Assembly: GCA_937921865.1 (NCBI GenBank)
Contig: CAKZWF010000020.1
Coordinates: 115,103 to 179,102, forward strand
DNA from: an uncultured Pseudomonadales bacterium
GTDB lineage: Bacteria > Pseudomonadota > Gammaproteobacteria > Pseudomonadales > Azotimanducaceae
Direction of reading: 5' to 3'
Length of the DNA stretch: 64,000 nucleotides
The notes under the pieces were generated by a model. The model was given only the letters and a program-made list of their open reading frames with translations. It made no database searches and had not been told where the DNA came from. This document shows, one piece after another, positions 9,616-17,311 of the stretch (the first letter of the stretch is position 1; the number at the start of each line of letters is the position of its first letter). Position numbers and translations under genes: made by a program.

Positions 9616-10591
9616 GCTGGTTTATCCATGGCTGCTACTGTTGCTGCCGGCACCGCTGCTGGTGTACTGGCTGCTGCCCCCTTACCGCCAGAGGGTGAGT
9701 TCCGTTCGGGTGCCGTTCTTTGATGAGATGATTGCAGCCACGGGGATTGAAGCCCGTCCGGGAGCGGTCATTTTGTCCCGGCGCTGGCTGCAGATTCTGC
9801 CAATGGCGCTGGTCTGGGTAATGCTGGTGTTTGGCATGACCAAACCGCAGTGGGTGGGGGAGCCGATAGAACGCCGCGATGCTGCGCGCGACATCATGCT
9901 GGCAATTGATCTGTCCGGCTCTATGGACTATCGGGACTTCACTGACACCCAGGGTGAACGGACCAGCCGTTTTGCCGCAGTGCAACGGGTGGTCGATGAG
10001 TTTGTTGCCCAGCGTACTCAGGATCGCGTAGGTCTTATTGTGTTTGGTAATCGGGCCTATCTGCAGCTGCCGTTTACCCGGGATGTGCAGGCGGCCCGAT
10101 CGCTGGTGGCGCTGATGGAAGTGGGGATGGCGGGCCCGAGAACTGCGCTGGGCGATGCGATTGGTCTGGCGATTCGCAATTTTGCCGACAGCACTGTGGA
10201 TCGTCGTCTGCTGATTCTGTTGAGTGATGGTAGCGATACCGCAAGCACGATGACGCCGATCAATGCGGCCGAGATTGCCCGTAACGAAGCGATGGAGATA
10301 TTCACCATTGGCATTGGCGATCCCCGGGCGACTGGCGAGGATCGAGTGGATTTCGAGACGTTGAGCAGCATCGCCGAACGTACCGGCGGCAGCTTTTTTA
10401 CTGCGGACAACGAATCCAGCCTGCAGGAAGTCTATCAGCGGATAGATGCGATGGACCCCGGCGAAGTCAAGATTCAGAGCTGGCGACCTCGGGATTCGCT
10501 GGTGCACTGGCCCGCGGGCGCTGGTTTGCTCCTTGGTCTGCTGACGGCTCTCCTGCTGCTGGCCAGGCGTCCAGCCAGGGCTCGAACATGA
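9608..10591 (+). CDS. batA: BatA-like VWA membrane protein
   Basis: A VWA protein anchored by N-terminal membrane segments (residues 5-23 and 62-78) and one C-terminal segment (about 300-320). The metal-ion-dependent adhesion site is intact: DLSGSM with Asp101, Ser103 and Ser105, followed by later MIDAS residues in PRTALGDAIGLAI and LLSDGSDT. The length of 327 aa is typical of BatA. In Bacteroides and Leptospira, Bat proteins were linked to aerotolerance or stress tolerance, but the molecular role is unsettled. It starts at GTG inside the DUF4381 gene and overlaps batB by 4 bp. Confidence 0.9.
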   Translation: MFELVYPWLLLLLPAPLLVYWLLPPYRQRVSSVRVPFFDEMIAATGIEARPGAVILSRRWLQILPMALVWVMLVFGMTKPQWVGEPIERRDAARDIMLAIDLSGSMDYRDFTDTQGERTSRFAAVQRVVDEFVAQRTQDRVGLIVFGNRAYLQLPFTRDVQAARSLVALMEVGMAGPRTALGDAIGLAIRNFADSTVDRRLLILLSDGSDTASTMTPINAAEIARNEAMEIFTIGIGDPRATGEDRVDFETLSSIAERTGGSFFTADNESSLQEVYQRIDAMDPGEVKIQSWRPRDSLVHWPAGAGLLLGLLTALLLLARRPARART

Positions 10592-11580
10592 GTGAGCTGG
10601 AACTGTTCCATTTCCTTCGCCCCTGGTGGCTGCTTGCAGTGCCGTTGGTTGTCTTGTCTGGTTGGCTGGTGCATAAGCGCGAAGGGGCCGCTGCCGGTCT
10701 GATCTCTGCACTGCCTGAGCATCTCGGGAAAGCGCTGACGATGGGGAACGCCGAGCGACGTCGTTTTCGCCCGGTCGACAACGTGCTGCTGGCCTTGTTG
10801 CTGATGGTGATCGCGGCTGCAGGCCCAACCTGGAGCAAACAACCCAGCCCCTGGTTTGCCGAGACTGCACCTTTAGTGGTGGCGATCGAAGTCAGCGACA
10901 GCATGCGCGCTAACGATCTGTTGCCTACCAGGCTTGATCGCGCCCGCTTCAAGATTCTGGATCTGATTGCCAAGCGCACCGGCGCGCGTACTGCATTGAT
11001 CGCGTATGCGGGCAGTGCCCATGTGGTGATGCCGGCGACCAAAGATGCCGCGGTGATCAAGCCGTTTCTGGAGGGTCTTGACCCGCTGATCATGCCCGAA
11101 CCCGGGGCCAGCGCGCGGGTCGTGCTGCCGCTTTCAGAAACTCTGCTCGGCGCAGAATCTTCGATCGCGACCGTGCTTTTTGTCACCGATGGGTTTGATG
11201 CGGCAGACGCGCAGGCGTTTGCAGACTTTGCGGCTCAGCCCGGAGCGCCAGCGCTGGCTGCTCTGGTGGTGGGCACCGAGGCGGGTGGTCTGGCTCTTTT
11301 GCCCGATGGCACGCCTTTGCGCAGCGCCAGCGGTGGGAGGTTAGACACAGCAGTTGATGAGGCTCTGCTTCGTCGGGTCGCCTCGGCTGGTGATGTGTCC
11401 ATAGTCAGAGCCGGGACCGGCGATGGCGATGTTCGGGCACTGAATCGGATTCTCACGTCCAATCTTCGCCAGGCCGATGATCCCAATGCCCGCTGGCGGG
11501 ATGAAGGCTGGTGGTTTCTGCTGCCGGCTGCGTTGCTGGTGTTGTTCTGGTTCCGGCGTGGCTGGACGATGCAGTGGTGA
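10588..11580 (+). CDS. batB: BatB-like VWA membrane protein
   Basis: Second VWA protein of the operon, 330 aa, with the same topology as BatA (N-terminal segments about 12-28 and 66-80, C-terminal segment about 308-325). BatB text is recognisable: RLDRARFKILDLI and AYAGSAHVVMPAT. The MIDAS triad is altered: the position of the first Asp is Glu101 (EVSDSM), while Ser103 and Ser105 are kept. This may change metal affinity. ATG 10588 overlaps the batA stop by 4 bp. Downstream it is followed by the TPR gene after 10 bp. Confidence 0.88.
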   Translation: MSELELFHFLRPWWLLAVPLVVLSGWLVHKREGAAAGLISALPEHLGKALTMGNAERRRFRPVDNVLLALLLMVIAAAGPTWSKQPSPWFAETAPLVVAIEVSDSMRANDLLPTRLDRARFKILDLIAKRTGARTALIAYAGSAHVVMPATKDAAVIKPFLEGLDPLIMPEPGASARVVLPLSETLLGAESSIATVLFVTDGFDAADAQAFADFAAQPGAPALAALVVGTEAGGLALLPDGTPLRSASGGRLDTAVDEALLRRVASAGDVSIVRAGTGDGDVRALNRILTSNLRQADDPNARWRDEGWWFLLPAALLVLFWFRRGWTMQW

Positions 11581-11590
11581 TGAGGACTGG

Positions 11591-12238
11591 ATGGTTGGGG
11601 TTTCAAGGATGAAAGCACCGAGTTCTGTGCAGGCTTTTGGGCTGGTGACATTGGCGGCAGCTCTGACGCTGGGGATTCTGTGGTGGCGTGCGGACAGTTT
11701 TGCGTCGCTGTGGCTGACTGCTGATCAGCGTGGCCGCGTTGCCTATGAGCGTAAAGACTTTGCCGGTGCAGCGGAACAATTCACTGATCCCCGCTGGCTG
11801 GGTGTTGCCAGATACAGTTCGGGGCAGTATCTGGAATCAGCGCAAGCGTTTGCGCTCGATGCTACCGCCACCGGAATCTACAACCGCGGAGTTGCGCTGC
11901 TCAAAGCGCGCGAATACAGGCAGGCTATTTCGGCGTTTGAGCTCGCGGTTGCTGAGACGCCGGATTGGCCTGAGGCGCAGAGCAATCTGGAACTGGCCAG
12001 GCACATCCTCGACTATCTGGAAAGTGCTCGTGAACAATCGGGTACCGATGGCAAACTGGGCGCTGACGAGTATCGCTATGACGCTTCAGCCGACCGCGGA
12101 GAGAGTGCAGTGATCCGCGATGCCAGTGAGGTCAGGCAGCAGTCGGCTGAGAAATGGATGCGTTCGGTGGACACTGAAACCAGTGAATTTCTCGGTTTAC
12201 GCTTTGCCCTGGAAGCCAATCGGAGCCCATCTCCGTGA
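11591..12238 (+). CDS. BatC-like TPR protein
   Basis: A 215-aa protein with an N-terminal membrane anchor (residues about 12-30) and a TPR-like region (residues about 50-140, RGRVAYERKDFAGAAEQF, YNRGVALLKAREYRQAISAFE). It fills the BatC position between BatB and BatD, where a small TPR protein is expected. ATG 11591 is preferred because TGAGGA precedes it; upstream in-frame codons lie inside batB and give unlikely, Cys-rich text. ATG 11609 is an alternative. It overlaps batD by 4 bp. Its probable role is as a protein-interaction scaffold in the periplasm. Confidence 0.8.
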   Translation: MVGVSRMKAPSSVQAFGLVTLAAALTLGILWWRADSFASLWLTADQRGRVAYERKDFAGAAEQFTDPRWLGVARYSSGQYLESAQAFALDATATGIYNRGVALLKAREYRQAISAFELAVAETPDWPEAQSNLELARHILDYLESAREQSGTDGKLGADEYRYDASADRGESAVIRDASEVRQQSAEKWMRSVDTETSEFLGLRFALEANRSPSP

Positions 12239-13545
12239 GTCCTGTGGTCACGAAATTGAGCTTTCTAATGCGGACTGCATTCACCTTTGCTGGGCTGTGC
12301 GTGAGCAGCAGTCTGTTTGCAGCAGACCCTCAGACGCCCGGAGTCCGAGTAGACGTGGAGCCGGAAGTTGTCCGAGTAGGAGAGGCGATCACACTGCGGG
12401 TGTCTGTGCTGGCGCCGACCTGGTTTCCACAGCCTCCGGTTTTTCCGAACTTTGAGCTGCCCAACACCCTGACGCGACTGCCAGCAAATAGCTCCGGGCC
12501 GATCAGTGAGCGGGTGGGGCGTTCAACCTGGTCGGGTATTCAGCGTCGTTATCAGATATACCCACTGATAGCGGGTCAGTTTCAGATCAACGGTCGGCAA
12601 GTGACGGTCACCTATGCAGATCCTGAGTCGCGGCAGCCGATTGAAATGGATCTGGCTTTGCCGGTGATCAACTTCAGCAGTGAAGTTCCGGCGGGTGCGG
12701 AAAGTCTGGATCCGTATATTGCTGGCGAACGATTCGAGTTGCGTCGCGAAGTGTCGGGAGGCAGCGACGGACTGTCTGCAGGTGACGCGGTTGAGATGAC
12801 CTATCAGGCAACGCTTGAGGGGCTACCGGCGATGTTTCTGCCGGATCTGTTTGCCGATCCACAGATCCCCGGATTGTCCGTCTATGCGCAGGAGCCGGTG
12901 ATCCATAACGAAGATGGCCGTGCAGTTCGTGACGAGAAGCTGACTTTAGTATTCGATGGCGGTGGCGAATTCACTTTACCTGCGGTGGAGTTTGCGTGGT
13001 GGGATACCCGGCTTAACGAGCTGGCTACTGCTCGGATAGATGAGCTGACGATATCTGTGAGCGGTCCCGGCGTCGTTAATTCGGCAGTGTCGGTCGCTGG
13101 GCGTGACTGGCGTGCGCTGTTGATTATGACTGTGTTGGGGGCTGGAGCGCTGACTCTGCTCTGGTTTTTTCTGCGCAAACGTCTGCTTGCATTGACGGCT
13201 CAGTGGCGGCAGGCGAGAGCATTGCATCGCAAGAGTGAGGCTTACGCATTCAAAATGGTCTGCCAATCTCTGCGTCAGAAAGACCAACGGGAAAGCTTTC
13301 AGCGGCTGTTGAGTTGGGTTGAGCGTTTGGAGCCGGGACTCGATCTGGAAGGCTTTTGTCTGAAGATTGATGACGAAGTGCTGGCGAATCACTTGGACGT
13401 GCTGCGCAGGCGTCTTTTTGCCGATGCTGGGGAGGCTGTGGACTTCGAAGCACTGGCGCAATGTCTCATGCGTGCACGAACTGCATTCCTGGATGCCCAG
13501 GTCGCTCTGGAGAGCAGCCCCTTGCCGGTGCTTAACCCGAGGTGA
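12235..13545 (+). CDS. batD: BatD-like membrane protein
   Basis: BatD family, 436 aa. The N-terminal signal peptide (cleavage likely after SSLFAA near residue 30) is followed by Ig-like beta domains (RVDVEPEVVRVGEAITLRV; later RRYQIYPLIAGQFQI), a membrane segment about residues 292-310 and a cytoplasmic helical tail. These are the standard BatD features. The start is GTG 12235, overlapping the TPR gene by 4 bp; ATG 12268 would give a shorter signal peptide and remains possible. It overlaps the DUF1684 gene by 4 bp, so the eight genes from the MoxR gene to the DUF1684 gene are probably one transcript. Confidence 0.85.
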   Translation: MSPVVTKLSFLMRTAFTFAGLCVSSSLFAADPQTPGVRVDVEPEVVRVGEAITLRVSVLAPTWFPQPPVFPNFELPNTLTRLPANSSGPISERVGRSTWSGIQRRYQIYPLIAGQFQINGRQVTVTYADPESRQPIEMDLALPVINFSSEVPAGAESLDPYIAGERFELRREVSGGSDGLSAGDAVEMTYQATLEGLPAMFLPDLFADPQIPGLSVYAQEPVIHNEDGRAVRDEKLTLVFDGGGEFTLPAVEFAWWDTRLNELATARIDELTISVSGPGVVNSAVSVAGRDWRALLIMTVLGAGALTLLWFFLRKRLLALTAQWRQARALHRKSEAYAFKMVCQSLRQKDQRESFQRLLSWVERLEPGLDLEGFCLKIDDEVLANHLDVLRRRLFADAGEAVDFEALAQCLMRARTAFLDAQVALESSPLPVLNPR

Positions 13546-14234
13546 TGTGCTCCACCACGCTGCCCAACATCGTGTTGCTGGCGCTGCTGGTGTCATCAGC
13601 GAGTGCGGCTGACGACCGGCTGGACGGTGCTGAATCGAGTGGGCTCGGCCAAGCCTGTGCATTAGAACGAGTCGCTGATTTGGAGCGCAATTGGAGTCAG
13701 AAGGCGGTGACCACACAACGGCGCATGGCCGATCAGATCTTCCGCGATCCTGTTCGTTCGCCACTGTTGCCCGATGATCGCGAACGCTTCGACGGTCTGA
13801 ATTATTACCCGGTGCGCTCGGAGTTTCTGTTACGGGCGGCTTTTCATCCCGCAGGCGGAGAGCGGGTATTCGATCTGCCTACGTTTAACGGCGAACTGCA
13901 GCGCTACAGCGAATTTGGCCAGCTGATTTTTTGTGCGCCGGATGGCGAAACCTCTCAGCTGACGGTGTTCCAGAGACAGGACCAGGGTGCTGTGGGAAAG
14001 CTGACGGTGATTGTGCCGTTTCGGGATCTCAGCAACGGCAATGGTACTTACACAGGAGGCCGGTACCTGAAGTTTCTGCTGCCGTTGCCACAACCGCTAC
14101 TGATTGATTTCAATCGCTCGGTTAATCCCTACTGTGCTTACAACCCGACCCTGCCGTGCCCGATACCCCCGCGATCCAACTGGTTGTCGTTCGAAGTGCC
14201 AGCCGGCGAAAAAGCCTACAACGCCGCTGACTAA
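13542..14234 (+). CDS. DUF1684 domain protein, exported
   Basis: A 230-aa protein with a short signal peptide (residues 1-20, LLALLVSSASA) and a C-terminal DUF1684 domain recognised by NPYCAYNPTLPCPIPP and the closing phrase VPAGEK. The function is unknown; the domain is beta-rich and often occurs in secreted or cytoplasmic single-domain proteins. It starts at GTG 13542 (4-bp overlap with batD) or ATG 13545. Its position as last gene of the Bat operon is unusual and suggests an envelope role together with Bat proteins, which is inference. Confidence 0.82.
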   Translation: MMCSTTLPNIVLLALLVSSASAADDRLDGAESSGLGQACALERVADLERNWSQKAVTTQRRMADQIFRDPVRSPLLPDDRERFDGLNYYPVRSEFLLRAAFHPAGGERVFDLPTFNGELQRYSEFGQLIFCAPDGETSQLTVFQRQDQGAVGKLTVIVPFRDLSNGNGTYTGGRYLKFLLPLPQPLLIDFNRSVNPYCAYNPTLPCPIPPRSNWLSFEVPAGEKAYNAAD

Positions 14235-14297
14235 AAAATGGGGTCGAACCGGGGTTTAGTGGGTTGATCTGAAAAAAGTCCGGTTCGACCCCATTTT
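14235..14297. repeat. Palindromic intergenic element (GGGGTCGAACC family), copy 1
   Basis: Perfect inverted repeat with 18-bp arms: AAAATGGGGTCGAACCGG at 14235-14252 and its complement at 14280-14297, with a 27-nt loop. It begins directly after the stop of the DUF1684 gene. As RNA it would form a very stable hairpin preceded by A and followed by U residues, so it may also end the Bat operon transcript in both directions. A related array lies at 63763-63858. This looks like a REP/RAYT-type dispersed element. Confidence 0.75.
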
Positions 14298-14383
14298 CCT
14301 TGTTAGGTCAGAATCCGGGAAGTCCCTGATAGGCAGCGGTTTCAGCTGCCGTAAACTGCGTGAAACTGTTGGAGAATCGGTAC

Positions 14384-14599
14384 ATGAGTGCTTACGCCAT
14401 TGCTAAACAGACGCTTGCTGCCGCGCTGGCAGAGGCGGCTGAGACTGATGTTGACGAAGAGCTTTTATTGCGGGCGCTGCTTGGCAGCCTCTGCGAGGCC
14501 TATCGGGAGCGGATGGGCCCTGAAGATCTGAAGGCAATCCTGCAGTTTCAGCTCGACAACGCGCAGGGAGACGAAGACTACGCGTTCATGCGCCCGTGA
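14384..14599 (+). CDS. Small hypothetical protein
   Basis: A 71-aa acidic, helix-rich protein (AAALAEAAETDVDEELLLR, later ERMGPEDLKAILQFQLDN). I do not recognise a family. It is supported by a good ribosome binding site (GGAGAA, 7 nt before ATG 14384), ordinary codon use and a clean stop. No signal peptide, Cys or membrane segment is seen. It lies alone between the palindromic element and the tandem repeat before ribBA. It may be a small regulator or adaptor, but nothing in the sequence proves this. Confidence 0.6.
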   Translation: MSAYAIAKQTLAAALAEAAETDVDEELLLRALLGSLCEAYRERMGPEDLKAILQFQLDNAQGDEDYAFMRP

Positions 14600-14605
14600 G
14601 CGTAA

Positions 14606-14712
14606 GCGTGGCCAACTAAACTGCCAGAGCGGCTAACTAAACTGCCAGAGCGGCTAACTAAACTGCCAGAGCGACTGTCTAAGCTGCCAGAGCGACTGTC
14701 TAAGCTGCCAGA
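14606..14712. repeat. 21-bp tandem repeat, five units
   Basis: Five consecutive units between the small gene and ribBA. Units 2 and 3 (14629-14649, 14650-14670) are identical, GCGGCTAACTAAACTGCCAGA. Units 4 and 5 (14671-14691, 14692-14712) are identical to each other and differ from 2-3 at a few positions (GCGACTGTCTAAGCTGCCAGA). Unit 1 is an imperfect 23-bp copy. The two-type block pattern points to stepwise duplication. The TAA triplets stop any readthrough from the upstream gene in that frame. It lies about 65 bp before the ribBA start. Confidence 0.85.
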
Positions 14713-14778
14713 GCTTCGATATAAACAGTAAGCCCATTGCGTGATAGGCTACGCGCCTCATTTTTCTGAGGTAGTTCC

Positions 14779-15870
14779 ATGAGCAGCCCATTCGACACCA
14801 TAGAAGACGCGCTCACCGCGATAAAAACCGGCGAGATGGTCGTGGTCGTTGACGATGACGACCGGGAAAACGAAGGGGACCTGATCATGGCCGCCAGCAA
14901 GGCCACGCCAGAGCAGGTGGCCTTCATGATTCGCCATACCAGCGGCATTCTCTGCACGCCCATATTGGAAGAGCATGCCCAGAAGCTGCATCTCGAGCCT
15001 ATGGTGGCGCGCAACGATGCGCCGATGAGCACTGCCTTTACCGTATCCATCGATTACAAGCAGGGTTTAACCACGGGCATTTCTGCCGAAGAGCGTGCGG
15101 CAACGGTGCAAGCGCTGACCACGAGCAACGTGGCGGCAGAGGATTTTGTGCGACCAGGCCATATCTTCCCACTGGTGGCCCGACGTGGCGGCGTGCTGGT
15201 GCGCTCCGGACACACCGAAGCAGGTATCGATCTGTCGATTCTTGCCGGTCTGCCGCCGGTCAGCCTGCTGGCGGAGCTGGTAAATGACGATGGCACCGTG
15301 CAGCGTCTGCCTCAGCTGCAGGAATTCGCGAAAGCCCATGCGCTCAAGATCATCTCGATTGCAGATCTGATTGCCTACCGGCAGATGCGTGAGCAGCTGG
15401 TTGAGCGGACCATGGAGTTTGAGGTCAACACCCGCATCGGGCCGGCCAAAGCGATCGCTTATCGCACCCGGTTTGAAGATGCCGAGCATCTGGCTTTGGT
15501 GTTTGGTGACGTCGGTGAGTCGATGCCGGTGCGCATCCATCGCGAAAAGCTGCTCGATGACGTGTTCGGCTCCCAGACCAACCACCCGCAGAATCTGCTG
15601 GATGTATCGCTGGATCGGATCGAAAAACTCGGCGGCGGTGTGCTGATATATCTGCGTTCGGGGGCTGTCGGTGTGCCTCTGGAGTCGCTGGCGGAGCAGA
15701 CCAAAGAAGATTCCCGCCGTCGGGAGTGGCTGGAAATTGGTGTTGGTGCGCAGATTCTGCGGGATCTGGGGCTGACGACAATTCGCCTGATTGCCGGTCG
15801 GGAAGTCGAATATGTGGGTGTTGAAGGTTTTGGCCTGACCCTCGAATCGACAGAGCTTTTGACGCCCTGA
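14779..15870 (+). CDS. ribBA: 3,4-dihydroxy-2-butanone-4-phosphate synthase with degenerate GTP cyclohydrolase II domain
   Basis: Riboflavin biosynthesis. The N-terminal RibB domain (residues 1-205) converts ribulose 5-phosphate to dihydroxybutanone phosphate and formate; the acidic loop [12 protein letters not shown], the RHTSGILC segment and the [11 protein letters not shown] motif hold its metal and substrate residues. The C-terminal domain (residues 210-363) has the RibA fold text ([16 protein letters not shown]) but lacks all three zinc Cys expected just after this point, so cyclohydrolase activity is unlikely. The same loss is known in pseudomonad-type proteins. No FMN riboswitch is recognisable in the short upstream region. 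Confidence 0.92.
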   Translation: MSSPFDTIEDALTAIKTGEMVVVVDDDDRENEGDLIMAASKATPEQVAFMIRHTSGILCTPILEEHAQKLHLEPMVARNDAPMSTAFTVSIDYKQGLTTGISAEERAATVQALTTSNVAAEDFVRPGHIFPLVARRGGVLVRSGHTEAGIDLSILAGLPPVSLLAELVNDDGTVQRLPQLQEFAKAHALKIISIADLIAYRQMREQLVERTMEFEVNTRIGPAKAIAYRTRFEDAEHLALVFGDVGESMPVRIHREKLLDDVFGSQTNHPQNLLDVSLDRIEKLGGGVLIYLRSGAVGVPLESLAEQTKEDSRRREWLEIGVGAQILRDLGLTTIRLIAGREVEYVGVEGFGLTLESTELLTP

Positions 15871-15907
15871 GCTTTCGAGGTCCAGACGCCGCAGACTGTT
15901 CGGCTGA

Positions 15908-16141
15908 TCAGCTTCGGTATTGAAAAGTCGCCGCTCGCTCGCCTTCGCCGACGTAGACGATGCGGATGTCTTCGGTGCGACACTGACAGCTGCTGCAGCG
16001 AACGCGGCGGCGGATCGTGTCCACCGGGGTATCGGCCGGCAGCACCTCCAGCAGCGCGGCAATGTTCACCGCTTCCATACGATCACACGCCGAGCACAGC
16101 GCATATAATTGGAACCTCAGGCGGAGATCGTTCAACAGCAT
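15908..16141 (-). CDS. Small zinc-ribbon-like protein behind a LexA box
   Basis: A 77-aa protein with two Cys pairs, CSACD near residue 16 and CSSC near residue 49, each a CxxC that would make a zinc knuckle; the text RRRVRCSSC and IRIVYVGEG after it resembles a small family of uncharacterised proteins mostly seen in Alphaproteobacteria. It converges on ribBA. The ATG is only 2 bp from a perfect LexA box, no ribosome binding site precedes it, and a possible -10 (TATATA) lies within the box, so the mRNA may be leaderless. DNA-damage control is inferred. Confidence 0.6.
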   Translation of the reverse strand: MLLNDLRLRFQLYALCSACDRMEAVNIAALLEVLPADTPVDTIRRRVRCSSCQCRTEDIRIVYVGEGERAATFQYRS

Positions 16142-16143
16142 GA

Positions 16144-16163
16144 TACTGTATATATATACAGTA
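16144..16163. promoter_or_regulatory. LexA (SOS) box
   Basis: The 20-bp palindrome TACTGTATATATATACAGTA equals the LexA consensus of Gammaproteobacteria (CTGT, eight A/T, ACAG) at every position. It sits between the divergent zinc-ribbon gene (2 bp from its ATG) and pdxA (93 bp from its ATG). For the minus strand a plausible promoter exists: TTGGGC, 18 nt, then TATATA inside the box. For the plus strand the -35 is weaker. By E. coli knowledge such a site would bind LexA tightly. Confidence 0.85.
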
Positions 16164-16256
16164 ATCGGGCGTGAATGCCCAACGGCTCAAATTGATCTTC
16201 GGTATTTTTGCGCTGACGGCACTCTAAAGCGCGCTCAACAACGGCGGAACCAGACT

Positions 16257-17255
16257 ATGACGCAACCTATTGTGGTGACCCTTGGCGACCCGGCGGGTAT
16301 TGGTCCTGAAGTGCTTGCCAAAGCGCTGTTGGCTGCGAGTGTTCGACCCGAGCAACAGCCTTTGACGTTGCTGGGCAGCCGCTGGGCGCTTGACCTGGCG
16401 GCGGCCAGAGCGGGTGTCAAACTGCCCGAGTTGCCGGCGGTATTTTCTCCGGATCAGCAGAACACGCCGCTGGCGATGGTTGATCTGGGCGGTGAATTCG
16501 ACGGCTTCCAGTTTGGACAGATTGACGGACGCTGTGGCGAGATAGCGGTAAGAGCCGTGGAGCAGGCTGCTCACTGGTGTCTGGAAGGTCAAGCTGCGGC
16601 CATGGTCACCTGTCCGCTGAATAAAGAAGCCATTCATGCCGCGGGCTATGTCAATGACATCGGTCATCAGGAAATTCTCGCGCGCCTGACCGGCGCTACA
16701 GCGACAGCCACTGTGCTGATGACGCCGGGTCTGAAGGTCGTGCATCTATCCACCCACAAATCGCTGATCGAAGCCGCGCGTTTTGTCACCCGGGACACGG
16801 TTTTTGCAAAACTGCAGCTCACCCAGGAGACCTTTGCCCGTTGGGGTATGCCGGAGCCCCGAATTGCGGTGGCGGCGCTGAATCCCCACGGTGGGGAGGG
16901 CGGACTGCTTGGCGCTGAGGAAATCGAAGAACTGCAGCCCGCGGTACGTGACGCGCAGGCCCAGGGCATCAATGCAGTTGGGCCGATCCCGGCGGATTCG
17001 GTATTCAATCGAGCCATCGCGGGTGAATTCGACGTAGTGCTGGCGCTCTACCACGACCAGGGCCACATCGCGATTAAGGTGCACGACTTTCACGCCAGTA
17101 CCACCGCCACCCTCGGGATTCCGTTTATCAGAACATCCGTTGACCACGGCACCGCATTTGATATTGCCGGCACAGGGGTCGCGGATGAGCGGGGCATGGT
17201 GGCTGCGCTCGATGCGGCAGGCGCGCTGGTTTCGGGACAGCTTGCGCGGCTCTAG
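16257..17255 (+). CDS. pdxA: 4-hydroxythreonine-4-phosphate dehydrogenase family protein (PdxA)
   Basis: NAD-dependent oxidative decarboxylase family of vitamin B6 synthesis, 332 aa. Opening VTLGDPAGIGPEV is the family signature, and the metal-binding His residues fall in YVNDIGHQE, STHKSL and HDQGHIAIK; the closing SVDHGTAFDIAGTG is also typical. ATG 16257 is chosen because it fits the family N-terminus; the frame is open back to 16017 but that extension crosses the zinc-ribbon gene and the LexA box. The STHKSL variant and absence of other B6 genes leave open a PdxA2-type catabolic role on another hydroxy acid phosphate. Confidence 0.88.
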   Translation: MTQPIVVTLGDPAGIGPEVLAKALLAASVRPEQQPLTLLGSRWALDLAAARAGVKLPELPAVFSPDQQNTPLAMVDLGGEFDGFQFGQIDGRCGEIAVRAVEQAAHWCLEGQAAAMVTCPLNKEAIHAAGYVNDIGHQEILARLTGATATATVLMTPGLKVVHLSTHKSLIEAARFVTRDTVFAKLQLTQETFARWGMPEPRIAVAALNPHGGEGGLLGAEEIEELQPAVRDAQAQGINAVGPIPADSVFNRAIAGEFDVVLALYHDQGHIAIKVHDFHASTTATLGIPFIRTSVDHGTAFDIAGTGVADERGMVAALDAAGALVSGQLARL

Positions 17256-17311
17256 TCCACTGGGGCAAACTGCCTGTCCGCGTCTAGAAATGCAGTGATA
17301 GGGAGGATTTC

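Noticed and set aside
9635..10870. 411-codon open frame on the minus strand
   Set aside because: It covers batA and the start of batB, both strongly supported on the plus strand.
14606..14712. Possible CRISPR array
   Set aside because: The units are contiguous with no spacers, and no cas gene is present; it is a simple 21-bp tandem repeat.
14700..14778. FMN riboswitch before ribBA
   Set aside because: The expected conserved stems and boxes are not recognisable and the available length is short.
16017..16256. 80-codon N-terminal extension of PdxA
   Set aside because: It crosses the LexA box and the antiparallel zinc-ribbon gene, and the family N-terminus begins at ATG 16257.
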